From Cupriavidus pauculus (lineage in GTDB: Bacteria; Pseudomonadota; Gammaproteobacteria; Burkholderiales; Burkholderiaceae): a stretch of DNA of 53,817 bases. A program made the translations under genes and the position numbers. The stretch lies in the NCBI RefSeq assembly GCF_002858765.1, contig NZ_PJRP01000006.1, positions 257,461 through 311,277 on the forward strand, written 5' to 3'. The notes beneath the pieces were generated by a model. That model searched no databases, had not been told where the DNA came from, and worked only from the letters and a program-made list of their open reading frames with translations. This document shows positions 16,690 to 25,633 of the stretch, in pieces (position 1 is the first letter of the stretch; the number at the start of each line of letters is the position of its first letter).

Positions 16690-17832
16690 TTACGGCTTCG
16701 ACAGCCCACGGCGCGCCTTGACCGCCTGGCTGAGCGTTTCCAGCACCGCCACCGAATCGTCCCACCCGATGCACGCATCCGTGATGCTCTGGCCGTAGGT
16801 CAGGTTGCACGTCTGGTGTTCGCCCGGCGTGAACTTCTGCGCGCCTGGCAGCAGGTGGCTTTCCACCATGACCCCGAAGATCGAACCGCTGCCGCCGCTG
16901 ACCTGCTTTGCCAGGTCCGTTGCCACGTCAATCTGCCGCTGGTGCCGCTTGCTGCTGTTGGCGTGGCTGCAATCCACCATCAGCGCATTGCGCAGCCCGG
17001 CCGCTTCCAGTTCGCGGCACGCGGTGGCCACGGAATCGGCATCGTAGTTGGGCACCTTGCCGCCGCGCAGGATGACGTGGCAGTCCGGGTTGCCCTTGGT
17101 ATGGACCGTGGCCACCTGGCCGTTCTTGTGCACCCCCAGGAAGTGATGCGGGCGCGACGCGGCCTGGATGGCGTCGATGGCGATCTTGATATTGCCGTCG
17201 GTGCCGTTCTTGAAGCCGATCGGCGCGGAAATGCCCGAAGCCAGCTCCCGGTGCACCTGGCTCTCGGTGGTGCGGGCGCCAATGGCGCCCCAGCAGATCA
17301 GGTCGCCGATATATTGGGGCGAAATCACGTCCAGGAACTCGCCGGCGGCCGGGAGCCCCAGCCGGTTGATGTCCAGCAGCAGGCTGCGCGCAATGCGCAG
17401 GCCTTCGTCGATGCGGTAGCTTTCGTCCAGGTACGGGTCGTTGATCAGGCCCTTCCAGCCCACCGTGGTGCGGGGCTTCTCGAAATACACCCGCATCACG
17501 ATTTCCAGCGAGTCCGCGTAGTGCTCGCGCTGCGCCATCAGCCGCCGCGCATATTCCATGGCCGCCTGCGGGTCGTGGATCGAGCAGGGCCCCATGATGA
17601 CCAGCAGCCGGTCGTCCTGGCCGTGCAGGATGCGAGAGATGCGCTGGCGCGTCTGGGTCACCAGCGATTCCACCGGCGTGCCGCGGATCGGGAAGAAGCG
17701 GATCAGGTGTTCAGGCGGGGGCAGGGGGATGATGTCGTCGACACGCGCGTCATCGGTCACGCTCGTGCGGTCGGGCGGCGGGGCCTGCCAGCCCTCGGTA
17801 ACGGTGGGCGGCGACTTTTGTGGGTCTTGCAT
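16690..17832 (-). CDS. aroG: DAHP synthase, class I (3-deoxy-7-phosphoheptulonate synthase)
   Basis: A 380-residue cytoplasmic enzyme that condenses phosphoenolpyruvate and erythrose 4-phosphate, the first step of the shikimate pathway. It matches the AroG/AroF/AroH family throughout: MGPCSIHDPQAA, FEKPRTTVGWKGLINDP, AAGEFLDVISPQY, GARTTESQVHRELASG, GFKNGTDGN and DCSHANSSK. It is about 30 residues longer than the E. coli enzymes at the N-terminus. The ATG at 17832 follows AGGAG by 7 bases. Which aromatic amino acid inhibits it cannot be told. It stands alone, divergent from a methyltransferase gene. Confidence 0.96.
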   Translation of the reverse strand: MQDPQKSPPTVTEGWQAPPPDRTSVTDDARVDDIIPLPPPEHLIRFFPIRGTPVESLVTQTRQRISRILHGQDDRLLVIMGPCSIHDPQAAMEYARRLMAQREHYADSLEIVMRVYFEKPRTTVGWKGLINDPYLDESYRIDEGLRIARSLLLDINRLGLPAAGEFLDVISPQYIGDLICWGAIGARTTESQVHRELASGISAPIGFKNGTDGNIKIAIDAIQAASRPHHFLGVHKNGQVATVHTKGNPDCHVILRGGKVPNYDADSVATACRELEAAGLRNALMVDCSHANSSKRHQRQIDVATDLAKQVSGGSGSIFGVMVESHLLPGAQKFTPGEHQTCNLTYGQSITDACIGWDDSVAVLETLSQAVKARRGLSKP

Positions 17833-18055
17833 GGCGAACTCCTGCGAATCTGGAAAAGGACACCTGCCGGGCACCCGCCGCAGCGGCCAGCCGGCCAGCC
17901 AGCCTTGGCGGCGGCATCCGAAGGATGTCGATGGTGAGGGATTCTAAGGCAGGCCAAGGGCAACGGCCACCGGGCGGCGTTGACGAGGCTGGCCGCCGGG
18001 CCCACCATGGCGCATGGTTGCCGGCCGAAGGCCGGGGTGCTGCCAAGGGGGACCC

Positions 18056-18868
18056 ATGACCGACCGCGACAAGCTGTTTGCAGGCGCCATCCCTGAGTGC
18101 TACGACACGCTGATGGTCCCCCTGATCTTCGCGGCCTATGCGGCCGACACGGCGGCGCTGGTTGCCGCGTCGTCGCCGGCTTCGGTGCTGGAGACGGCGG
18201 CCGGCAGCGGCGCCGTCACACGGGCGCTGGCGCCCAGACTGGGCACCACGGCCCGGTACGTGGTGACCGACCTCAACCCGCCGATGCTCGACTATGCCGC
18301 CAGCCGGCAGGGTGCCGACCCCCGCATGACATGGCGGGTGGCCGATGCGCTGGATCTGCCATTCGACGATGCCACGTTCGACGTCGTCGTCTGCCAGTTC
18401 GGCGCGATGTTCTTCCCCAGCCGGGTCGACGGCTATGCCGAGGCGCGGCGCGTGCTGCGTCCCGGCGGGCGCTTTGTCTTCAGCGTATGGGACCGCATCG
18501 AGGAGAACGCCTTTGCGGACGATGTCACCAACGCCGTGGCCACGGTGTTTCCGCACGACCCGCCCCGGTTCCTGGCCCGCACGCCGCACGGCTATCACGA
18601 TGTCGCCATGATCCGCGACGAATTGCGCCGCGCGGGGTTTGTCGACATCCAGATCGACACGCGCGAGAAAGTCAGCGCCGCTGCGTCGGCGCGCGGCGTG
18701 GCCGTGGCCTATTGCCTGGGTACGCCGCTGCGCAATGAAATCGAAGCGCGCAACGCCAGTCTGCTGGACCTTGCCACCGACCGGGTGACGGCGGCGATTG
18801 CCAGCCGGCATGGCCAGGGGCCGGTGTCGGGCAAGATCCAGGCGCATGTGATCGTGGCGCAGGGGTAG
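18056..18868 (+). CDS. Class I SAM-dependent methyltransferase
   Basis: A 270-residue methyltransferase with motif I VLETAAGSGAVTRALAP, the acidic end of beta-2 (VVTDLNPPML), motif II region VADALDLPFDDATFDVVVCQ and motif III RVLRPGGRFVFSVW, as in the UbiE/Methyltransf_11 group. ATG at 18056 follows AAGGGGG at good spacing; the in-frame ATG 42 bases upstream has no such site. The substrate is unknown. A perfect 14-bp palindrome (18871-18884) follows the stop codon and may help end transcription. Confidence 0.9.
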   Translation: MTDRDKLFAGAIPECYDTLMVPLIFAAYAADTAALVAASSPASVLETAAGSGAVTRALAPRLGTTARYVVTDLNPPMLDYAASRQGADPRMTWRVADALDLPFDDATFDVVVCQFGAMFFPSRVDGYAEARRVLRPGGRFVFSVWDRIEENAFADDVTNAVATVFPHDPPRFLARTPHGYHDVAMIRDELRRAGFVDIQIDTREKVSAAASARGVAVAYCLGTPLRNEIEARNASLLDLATDRVTAAIASRHGQGPVSGKIQAHVIVAQG

Positions 18869-18961
18869 GCGCAGCGGCCGCTGCGGCCGGCGGCATCTTC
18901 CATCGCTACGCTTATAATTCGCCGGCTTTCCGCCATCGCCCTCATCGCCCTCATCGAACCC

Positions 18962-20254
18962 ATGCCTGCTGTCACGCCCGCCGAACCCGTCCGCCACGCC
19001 GGTGCCATTGTCGTTGGCGGTGGTCCGGCCGGTCTCATGGCGGCCGAGATGCTCGCCGCGCAGGGCTTGCCAGTCGACGTCTACGACGCCATGCCGTCGG
19101 TCGGGCGCAAGTTCCTGATGGCCGGCAAGGGCGGCATGAATATCACACACGCGGAGCCGGCCGATGCCTTCCTGGGCCGCTACGGCGTGCGCGCCGACCG
19201 CATCGGCCCGCTGCTCGACACGTTCGATGCCGCCCAGCTACGCGCCTGGGTGCATGCGCTGGGCATCGACACCTTCGTGGGCAGCTCGGGCCGGGTGTTT
19301 CCCGCTGACATGAAGGCCGCACCGCTGCTGCGCGCGTGGCTCCATCGTCTGCGCGAAGCGGGCATGCGGCTGCACGTGCGGCATCGCTGGATCGGCTTCG
19401 GGCAGCCTGTCGATGGCTGGCATGTGCTGCGCTTTGCCACCCGCCAGGGCGACGCGCAGGTCGAGGTCGAAGTGGCGGCCCGCACCGTGGTGCTGGCGCT
19501 GGGCGGTGGTAGCTGGGCGCGGCTCGGGTCCGATGGCGCGTGGCTGCCGATGCTGGCCGCGCGCGGTGTCGACGTGGCGCCGCTGCGCCCCACCAACTGC
19601 GGGTTCGATGTCGAATGGAGCGAGGTGTTCCGGACCCAGCACGCCGGCGAGCCCGTGAAATCGGCGGCCATCGGCGTGACCACGCTCGACGGCACGGTAC
19701 TGCACCGGCCAGGCGAGTTCGTGATCAGCGAGACTGGCATCGAAGGCAGCCTGGTTTACGCGTTGTCCGCGCCGATACGTGATCTGATCGATGCGCACGG
19801 CAGCGCCACCATCACGCTGGATCTGGCGCCGGGCCGCTCCGCCGGGGATGTGGCCACCGAAGTCGGTCGGCCACGCGGTTCGCGCTCGGTGTCCAGCCAT
19901 CTGCAAAGCCGGCTGGGCATTACCGGCGTCAAGGCGCGGCTGCTGCGCGAGGCGCTGACCAAGGAAGCGATGCACGACCCCGTGGCGCTGGCCGCAGCCA
20001 TCAAGGCGCTGCCGCTGCGGCTGGTGCGCGCGCGGCCCATCGACGAAGTCATCAGCACGGCCGGCGGCGTCCGTTTCGAGGCGATGAACGATCACCTGAT
20101 GCTGAACGCGATGCCGGGCGTATTCTGCGCCGGCGAAATGCTCGACTGGGAGGCGCCGACCGGCGGCTACCTGCTGACGGCCTGCTTCGCCAGCGGACGG
20201 GTGGCCGGGGCGGGCGCGGCGGCGTATCTGAAGGTTAGCCCAGCGACCTGCTGA
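18962..20254 (+). CDS. BaiN/HI0933-family flavoprotein (NAD(P)/FAD-dependent oxidoreductase)
   Basis: A 430-residue FAD protein. The dinucleotide-binding motif is IVVGGGPAGLMAAEMLA, followed by the family hallmark GRKFLMAGKGGMNITH. At the C-terminus STAGGVRFEAMNDHLM and GVFCAGEMLDWEAPTGGY complete the FAD site. It matches the HI0933-like family, of which the TIGR03862 subgroup is the best guess. The physiological substrate is unknown. A TATAAT hexamer at 18913-18918 could be the -10, although no matching -35 is visible. Its 3' end overlaps the convergent AbrB-family gene by 20 bases. Confidence 0.9.
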   Translation: MPAVTPAEPVRHAGAIVVGGGPAGLMAAEMLAAQGLPVDVYDAMPSVGRKFLMAGKGGMNITHAEPADAFLGRYGVRADRIGPLLDTFDAAQLRAWVHALGIDTFVGSSGRVFPADMKAAPLLRAWLHRLREAGMRLHVRHRWIGFGQPVDGWHVLRFATRQGDAQVEVEVAARTVVLALGGGSWARLGSDGAWLPMLAARGVDVAPLRPTNCGFDVEWSEVFRTQHAGEPVKSAAIGVTTLDGTVLHRPGEFVISETGIEGSLVYALSAPIRDLIDAHGSATITLDLAPGRSAGDVATEVGRPRGSRSVSSHLQSRLGITGVKARLLREALTKEAMHDPVALAAAIKALPLRLVRARPIDEVISTAGGVRFEAMNDHLMLNAMPGVFCAGEMLDWEAPTGGYLLTACFASGRVAGAGAAAYLKVSPATC

Positions 20255-21290
20255 TCCGCCTGGCCAACCACGGCCCGACCAGCACGACCGAGAACAGCCG
20301 CAGCGTCTGGCTGGCCACCACGAAATTCATGTCCGCGTTGGTGCCCAGCGCGACGGCCACGATCGATTCCACACCGCCCGGCGACGTTGCCAGGTAGGCC
20401 GTCAGGAAGCTGACCTTGCGGCTGGCCGAGATCAGCCACGCCGAGGCGGCGCACAGCAATATCATCGCCACGATGGCGGCCAGCATAGTCGGCAGCGATG
20501 CCACCAGCGGTCGCAGCAGGTCGCGCCGGAACTGCAGACCGATGGTCCAGCCCAGCACCGCGAATCCGCAGCCGAGCAGCGGCGTGGGCACCACCACCGG
20601 GACCGGGACCACCGTCACCCACACGGCGCCCAGCGCCAGCGGCACCAGGAACGCGCCGGCCAGAATGCGAAAGCGCACGCCGATCCAGCAGCCCACGATG
20701 GCAATACCGATGGCGACCGGCGTGCCGACCGGCGAGAAATGGCTGAACGTCTGACTGGCCGGCGCCGATGCCGCGGCGGTTGCCATCTGCGCATCGACGA
20801 TGGCATGGGCCACCAGCGGCCCGGTGACGACGACCAGCACGACACGCAGGTACTGCATCAGCGACACCAGGATGCCGTCGCCGCCGTTCTCGGTGGCCAG
20901 CGCGCCCATGATCGACGCCGCGCCGGGCAGGCTGCCCCACGCCCCCGTGGTGCCGGGCAACGGGGAATAGCGCACCAGCAGCCAGCCCACGGCCGTGGCG
21001 CTGCCGATGGTCAGGGCCACGCCCAGTACCACAAGCCCGTCCGAGGCCGCCTGGAGCAGTTCCGACAGATGCAGCGTGCTGGCGATGGCCGTGCCCGTCA
21101 TGGCCTGCGCGAACGCCGTCAACGCGGGCCGGATGCGCAGCCTGACATCCATGAAACTGGCGACCATGGCGCACGCCATCGCGGCAACCAGCACGCTGGC
21201 AGTCGAAATCACGGGTTGCAGCAGGTAGCTCAGCACGAGCGTACCGGCCATGAGCGCGAGCCAGTGCAGCGCGCGGCTTGTGTGTGCCAT
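20235..21290 (-). CDS. AbrB-family membrane transporter
   Basis: A 351-residue inner-membrane protein with about 10 hydrophobic segments, matching the AbrB/ammonia-monooxygenase-like transporter family (two repeats of the Gate-like unit). Typical segments are LPGTTGAWGSLPGAASIMGALA and its repeat partner AYLATSPGGVESIVAVALG. Members are putative transporters without settled substrates. The name comes from an old Rhizobium annotation and does not imply ammonia oxidation. The gene is single and converges on the flavoprotein gene with a 20-base overlap. Confidence 0.88.
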   Translation of the reverse strand: MAHTSRALHWLALMAGTLVLSYLLQPVISTASVLVAAMACAMVASFMDVRLRIRPALTAFAQAMTGTAIASTLHLSELLQAASDGLVVLGVALTIGSATAVGWLLVRYSPLPGTTGAWGSLPGAASIMGALATENGGDGILVSLMQYLRVVLVVVTGPLVAHAIVDAQMATAAASAPASQTFSHFSPVGTPVAIGIAIVGCWIGVRFRILAGAFLVPLALGAVWVTVVPVPVVVPTPLLGCGFAVLGWTIGLQFRRDLLRPLVASLPTMLAAIVAMILLCAASAWLISASRKVSFLTAYLATSPGGVESIVAVALGTNADMNFVVASQTLRLFSVVLVGPWLARRISRSLG

Positions 21291-21398
21291 GTCCTGTTCA
21301 GTGTTGCCCGAAGGGTGACCCAGCCGCGAATTCTATCCTCTGTGTCTGCGATGCTCCGGCATTCGATACGCAATACGTAATACGTGGATCGGGGGCGG

Positions 21399-22376
21399 TC
21401 AGTCCAGCTTGATGCCGACGCTCTTCACGACCTTGTCCCACTTCTGGGTATCGCGGTTCACCAGTTGCGTGAACTCGACCGGGCCCAGCGCGCTGGGCTC
21501 CATGCCCTGCTTGGCGATCGATTCGCGGATCGACGGCTGCGCCACCACGGCGGCGATTTCCTGGGCCAGGCGGTTGACGGTCGGCATCGGCGTGCCGCCC
21601 GTCGTGAAGACGCCGTACCAGGACACCACTTCATAGCCCGGCACGCCCGATTCGGCGATGGTCGGCACGCTCGGCATGGTTTCCACGCGCTTGGCGCTGG
21701 TCACGGCCAGGATGCGGACCTTGCCGGAATCGGCGCCGGCCTTGGCCGACGGCAGGCTCGCAAACGTCATCTGGGCCTGGCCAGCCATCACGTCCTGCAT
21801 GGCGGGGGCATCGCCGCGATACGGAATATGCGTGATGGCAACGCCCGCCATGCTCTTGAACAGCTCGGCCGACAGGTGCGAGATGGTGCCATTGCCGGGC
21901 GACGTCACGTTGAGCTTGCCCGGGTGCGCCTTCGCGTAGGCCAGCAGTTCCTGCACGTTCTTGACCGGCAGGTCGTTGTTCACCACCAGCGCGTTGGCGG
22001 ACTTGGCCACCAGCGACACCGGCTGCACGCCCTTGACCGGATCGTAGGGCAGCTTGCTGTAGATCGACGGTGCGATGGCCTGGCCGCCAACGGAACCCAG
22101 CAGCAGCACCGAGCCATCGGGCTTGGAACGGGCCATCTCGGCGGTGGCCAGCGTGCTGCCGCCGCCGGGCTTGTTCTCCACCACGATCGTCGTCTTGGTG
22201 TTCAGCTGGAATTGCGTGGCGACCGTACGGGCGATGACGTCGTTGCCGCCGCCGGGCGCAAAGCCGACCAGCATGCGGAGCGGGCCCGGGGGCAGTTCCT
22301 GGGCCACGGCCGGAATGGCGGCCGAGGTCGTGGCCAGTGCGAGCGCGAGAGCGGGGACGATCTTGGAAAACACCAT
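21399..22376 (-). CDS. Bug/TctC-family periplasmic solute-binding protein
   Basis: A 325-residue extracytoplasmic binding protein with a signal peptide (KIVPALALALATTSAAIPAVAQ) and the Bug signature: PLRMLVGFAPGGGNDVIART, VVENKPGGG, LLLGSVGGQAIAP and HIPYRGDAPAMQDVMAGQ. Bug proteins bind carboxylates or amino-acid-like ligands and usually lack their own membrane genes in Burkholderiaceae. Here no tctA/tctB is adjacent. It is the last gene of a same-strand run LysR - oxidase B - ferredoxin - oxidase A - Bug, separated by 188 bases from the preceding gene. I infer it captures the substrate of those oxidases. Confidence 0.93.
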   Translation of the reverse strand: MVFSKIVPALALALATTSAAIPAVAQELPPGPLRMLVGFAPGGGNDVIARTVATQFQLNTKTTIVVENKPGGGSTLATAEMARSKPDGSVLLLGSVGGQAIAPSIYSKLPYDPVKGVQPVSLVAKSANALVVNNDLPVKNVQELLAYAKAHPGKLNVTSPGNGTISHLSAELFKSMAGVAITHIPYRGDAPAMQDVMAGQAQMTFASLPSAKAGADSGKVRILAVTSAKRVETMPSVPTIAESGVPGYEVVSWYGVFTTGGTPMPTVNRLAQEIAAVVAQPSIRESIAKQGMEPSALGPVEFTQLVNRDTQKWDKVVKSVGIKLD

Positions 22377-22564
22377 GGTTGATTCTCGAAAAGATGGGTT
22401 GATAAGTGCTCTCAGGATGAACTCGCTGTGCTGGTCCAACTGGCGAGGCGCGGTGTGTCCCGGCTCCCGCTCATATTTGTGTATGCGTCTTCCGGCTTCT
22501 GGCGTGGCGGGCGGCGATGCCACCCGGCCACGTCTTCGGCCCTGTCGCGGCTGACTTCTGCGGC

Positions 22565-24040
22565 CTACTTCTTGAACCGCACCACGGCTTCGCGCGATGC
22601 CTGGGTCTGCGGCAACGTCGCAATTTCGCCAAGCGTCACCGGCTTGGTGGGAAACCGCAGCCGGTAGTAGCCCACGTCGCGCGGATGCCGCTGCTGTTCG
22701 TCGGCGATCAGTTCGGTCACGGTCAGCCCGCAGAAGCGGCCCTGGCAGGGGCCCATGCCGCAGCGCAGGAACGCCTTCAACTGATTCGGCCCCTGGCAGC
22801 CGATGCGCGCGGCATGGCGCACCTGTTCGGCGGTGGCTTCCTCGCAACGGCAGACGATGGTGTCGCCCACGGGGCGGCGGAACTGCGGCAGCGGGCGGTA
22901 CAGCACCTCGAAGAACTCGCGGCCACGCGTGGCGCGCGCCAGTTCGGCGCGTGGCTGCGCCGCCGTGCGGTCGCGCGTGGCGGGGCTGATGCGGCCCAGT
23001 GCCGCGGCCGCATGCGCGGCGGCGATGCGGCCACGGTGCTCGGCGGCGACCGCGCCCGCAATGCCCGCGCCGTCGCCGGCAATGCTCACGTGCGGCACCG
23101 ACGTGGCGCCCCATTCGTCGACCTGCGGTTCCCAGCAGTCCTGGCGTTCGTTCCAGACGTGCTCGGCGCCGACGGCGCGCGACAGGTTGGTATTCGGCAC
23201 CACGCCCTGGTGCAGCAGCAACTGGTCGATGGCGATGGTGTGGCGCTGGCCCGCTGCCTCGTAGTGCAGTTGGGCTACCTGGCCGCTGGGCCCCGCCACC
23301 GCCTCCAGCGCGGTCACGCCGCTGACGATGGGCACGGCCTTGCGCACCGCGCGCAGCAGCTTCAGACCCTTGCCAAGGTAGGGCGAACGCAGGAAGCCCA
23401 AGGCATGCGGCAGCGCCTGGCGCCATTGCCCGCTGGCCGTGGTTTCCAGGATGGCCTCCAGCTTCACGCCGGCATTCAGGTACTGCCAGGCCAGCAGGTA
23501 CAGCAGGGGCCCGCCGCCGGCCAGCACGGTACGGCCTTCGGGCACCACGCCCGATGTCTTCAACAGGATCTGGGCGGCGCCGGCGGTAATCACGCCGGGC
23601 AGCGTCCAGCCGGGGATCGGGAAGGGCCGCTCCTGCGCGCCGGTGGCCAGGATGAGATGGCGGCAATGCAGCAGCGCGGCTTGCGGGTCCTGGCCGGCAC
23701 GGGCGACCGAATAGGCCACCTCGTATCCGTTGGACTGGCCTTCATGCGCATTGCCTTCAAGCGCATTGATCGACCACACGGTGGCAGCCGGAATATGCCG
23801 CGCGCCGCTTCTGGCAAACGGCTCCAGCAGGCTCAGGCCGTGCCAGTAGTCCTGCCCCAGGATGGCGCGGTTCTGCACGGGCGTCTGGCCGATGGCGCGA
23901 TAGATCTGGCCGCCCGGTGCCGGCTGCTCGTCGATCAGTACCGTCGACAGGCCCAGCTCCGCGGCCTGCGTAGCGGCGGCCAGTCCGGCCGGGCCGGCGC
24001 CGATCACCAGCAGGTCGCACGTCGTGATGTCCGCCGTCAT
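22565..24040 (-). CDS. FAD-dependent oxidase alpha subunit (opine oxidase A / HcnB-like)
   Basis: A 491-residue flavoprotein with LLVIGAGPAGLAAATQA, a second nucleotide-binding region (VPEGRTVLAGGGPLLYLLA) and a C-terminal BFD-like [2Fe-2S] motif: VCRCEEAT ... FLRCGMGPCQGRFC. This layout is that of OoxA/NoxA, HcnB and heteromeric D-hydroxyproline or proline dehydrogenase alpha subunits. The genes on either side encode the ferredoxin-like and DAO-type partners, so it is one part of a three-subunit dehydrogenase. Its start overlaps the ferredoxin gene stop by 4 bases (ATGA), indicating translational coupling. The substrate class (opine, imino acid or glycine-like amine) is uncertain. Confidence 0.9.
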   Translation of the reverse strand: MTADITTCDLLVIGAGPAGLAAATQAAELGLSTVLIDEQPAPGGQIYRAIGQTPVQNRAILGQDYWHGLSLLEPFARSGARHIPAATVWSINALEGNAHEGQSNGYEVAYSVARAGQDPQAALLHCRHLILATGAQERPFPIPGWTLPGVITAGAAQILLKTSGVVPEGRTVLAGGGPLLYLLAWQYLNAGVKLEAILETTASGQWRQALPHALGFLRSPYLGKGLKLLRAVRKAVPIVSGVTALEAVAGPSGQVAQLHYEAAGQRHTIAIDQLLLHQGVVPNTNLSRAVGAEHVWNERQDCWEPQVDEWGATSVPHVSIAGDGAGIAGAVAAEHRGRIAAAHAAAALGRISPATRDRTAAQPRAELARATRGREFFEVLYRPLPQFRRPVGDTIVCRCEEATAEQVRHAARIGCQGPNQLKAFLRCGMGPCQGRFCGLTVTELIADEQQRHPRDVGYYRLRFPTKPVTLGEIATLPQTQASREAVVRFKK

Positions 24041-24345
24041 GCCGCCACCTCGCGCGCGCCAAGCTGGCGCTCCACCTTCATGCCGTCGTGCACGCGGGTC
24101 ATGCAGGCCTGCTGGTTGGGCCGGCCGTCGATGCGCACCAGGCAGTCGTAGCAGACGCCCATCATGCAGAACGGGCCGCGCGCGGCGCCCGATACGGCGG
24201 TGTCGCGGCAGGCGAGCACGCCGGCGGCAAACAGTGCGGCGGCGACGCTGTCGCCCTCGCGGCATTCCAGTGCGGTGCCGTCCACGGTGACCCGCACGCT
24301 GCGCGCCGTCGCTTGCAGGACAGCCGCGTCAATTCTTCTGAACAT
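24037..24345 (-). CDS. (2Fe-2S) ferredoxin-like subunit of the oxidase
   Basis: A 102-residue protein with a ferredoxin fold: VTVDGTALECREGDSVAAAL, then the cluster Cys in PFCMMGVCYDCLVRIDG and QACMTRV. It corresponds to the small subunits HcnA/OoxX of heteromeric amine or opine oxidases and passes electrons between the two flavoprotein subunits. It overlaps both neighbours: 17 bases with the DAO-type gene upstream and 4 bases with the alpha subunit downstream, so the three are translated as one unit. Confidence 0.9.
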   Translation of the reverse strand: MFRRIDAAVLQATARSVRVTVDGTALECREGDSVAAALFAAGVLACRDTAVSGAARGPFCMMGVCYDCLVRIDGRPNQQACMTRVHDGMKVERQLGAREVAA

Positions 24346-25468
24346 GGAATCTCCGGGTCGAAAAGGTGTCCAGCTCGGGCGCCAGCGCGCCGGCGGCGAT
24401 CATCGGGGCCAGGTGCATCGCGTGCGTGGCGGCCAGCGTCACGCCGCTATGGCAGGTCACGATGAACGCGCCGGGATGCGTGGCCGATTGCTCGTAGACC
24501 GGAAAGCCGTCCTTGGCGCGCACGCGCAGGGCCGACCAGGCGCGCACGGCGCGTACGTCGCGCAACGCGGGCAGCGTACGCACGGCGCGGTCGGCCAGCG
24601 TGGCCAGCACGGGCAGGGTGGTCACCTGATCGGCATAGCCGGCGTCTTCCTGCGAATCGCCGACCAGCCAGCTGCCTTCGTCGTTCTGGCGCAGCGTGAC
24701 CATGGGTGTGTCCAGCAGGCGGTGCGTACGCTCCAGTACCAGGATCTGGCCGCGCTGCGGTGCCATCGGCAGGTCGATGCCCACCATGGCGCCCAGGTCG
24801 CCGTTGCGCAGGCCGCCGGCCAGCACGATCTTGCGCGCCCGCACCTCGCCATTGGGCGTGGCCAGCACGAAATCGCCGCCCGGCTGCTGCACGATGCCGG
24901 TGACGCCGTGGTGCGGCAGGTATTCGACGCCGCTGGTGCTGAACGCGGTATGGAAGGCGCGCAGCAGCTTGAGCGGGTTGACGATGCCGTCGTGCGGGGT
25001 CCAGATCGCGCCCGTCACGTCCGGGCCCAGGCCGGGCACCAGCGAGGCCGCCTGGTGGTGATCGAGCAGCTTCCACGGATACGGCTCCACGCCGGGCTGG
25101 GACATCAGCGTATTGACCCAGGCCAGGCGGGCCTCCACCTCGTAGTCGCCCATCAGCGGTGTGAGGCCGCCTTTCTGCTCCAGGGCCACGTCGATGCCGG
25201 TCTCCTTGAGCAGGTCGGCCGCCAGTTGCGGCCACAGGCGCGTGGAGTTCAGCGTCCAGCGGCTGTAGGCGCCCATGCCGTAGCCCTTGCTCTGCAGCCA
25301 GACCAGGCCGAAATTGCCGCGCGAGGCGCGCAGTGCGATGTCGCCTTCGTCCAGCACGGCGATGGCGCCCACGCGGTCGCGCAGGCCGTAGGCCACGGCG
25401 GAGCCGACCAGGCCGCCGCCCACCACGGCAACGTCGAACACGGGAAATCGGGGGCTGGAGGCCACCAT
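24329..25468 (-). CDS. FAD-dependent DAO-type oxidase beta subunit (opine oxidase B-like)
   Basis: A 379-residue D-amino-acid-oxidase-superfamily flavoprotein. The FAD motif is DVAVVGGGLVGSAVAYGL, with AVLDEGDIALRASRGNFGLVWLQSKG downstream and IVTCHSGVTLAATHAM near the C-terminus. This subunit should oxidise the C-N bond of the substrate, as in OoxB/NoxB, HcnC and D-hydroxyproline dehydrogenase beta. It is the first enzyme gene of the operon, 165 bases after the LysR gene on the same strand. GGGAGG lies about 10 bases before the ATG. Confidence 0.9.
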   Translation of the reverse strand: MVASSPRFPVFDVAVVGGGLVGSAVAYGLRDRVGAIAVLDEGDIALRASRGNFGLVWLQSKGYGMGAYSRWTLNSTRLWPQLAADLLKETGIDVALEQKGGLTPLMGDYEVEARLAWVNTLMSQPGVEPYPWKLLDHHQAASLVPGLGPDVTGAIWTPHDGIVNPLKLLRAFHTAFSTSGVEYLPHHGVTGIVQQPGGDFVLATPNGEVRARKIVLAGGLRNGDLGAMVGIDLPMAPQRGQILVLERTHRLLDTPMVTLRQNDEGSWLVGDSQEDAGYADQVTTLPVLATLADRAVRTLPALRDVRAVRAWSALRVRAKDGFPVYEQSATHPGAFIVTCHSGVTLAATHAMHLAPMIAAGALAPELDTFSTRRFHVQKN

Positions 25469-25547
25469 CAGCGGCGCCTCCCGTGGGGAATATGCGGGCC
25501 TTGGGCCCTGCTGGAATGCATGTCGGGTACTCGCAAGAATCGTGACA

Positions 25548-25579
25548 ACACCGGCGATCGGGGGCGATCTGGCCGGTGT
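25548..25579. promoter_or_regulatory. Strong interrupted hairpin between LysR and oxidase genes
   Basis: ACACCGGC (25548-25555) pairs with GCCGGTGT (25572-25579), and the inner GATCG (25556-25560) pairs with CGATC (25565-25569), around a GGGG/CCCC loop. It lies 54 bases after the LysR stop and 79 bases before the oxidase start, on a shared strand. It may be a U-tract-less terminator for LysR, or a leader element or operator for the oxidase operon. Confidence 0.4.
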
Positions 25580-25633
25580 GCCTGTCCGGACGAGTATTGC
25601 GGAGCCAGCACCCCGCGCGCAAATACGAGTCTG

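Noticed and set aside
18913..18918. TATAAT as a full promoter for the flavoprotein gene
   Set aside because: No acceptable -35 hexamer lies 16-18 bases upstream, so it is mentioned only in the gene entry.
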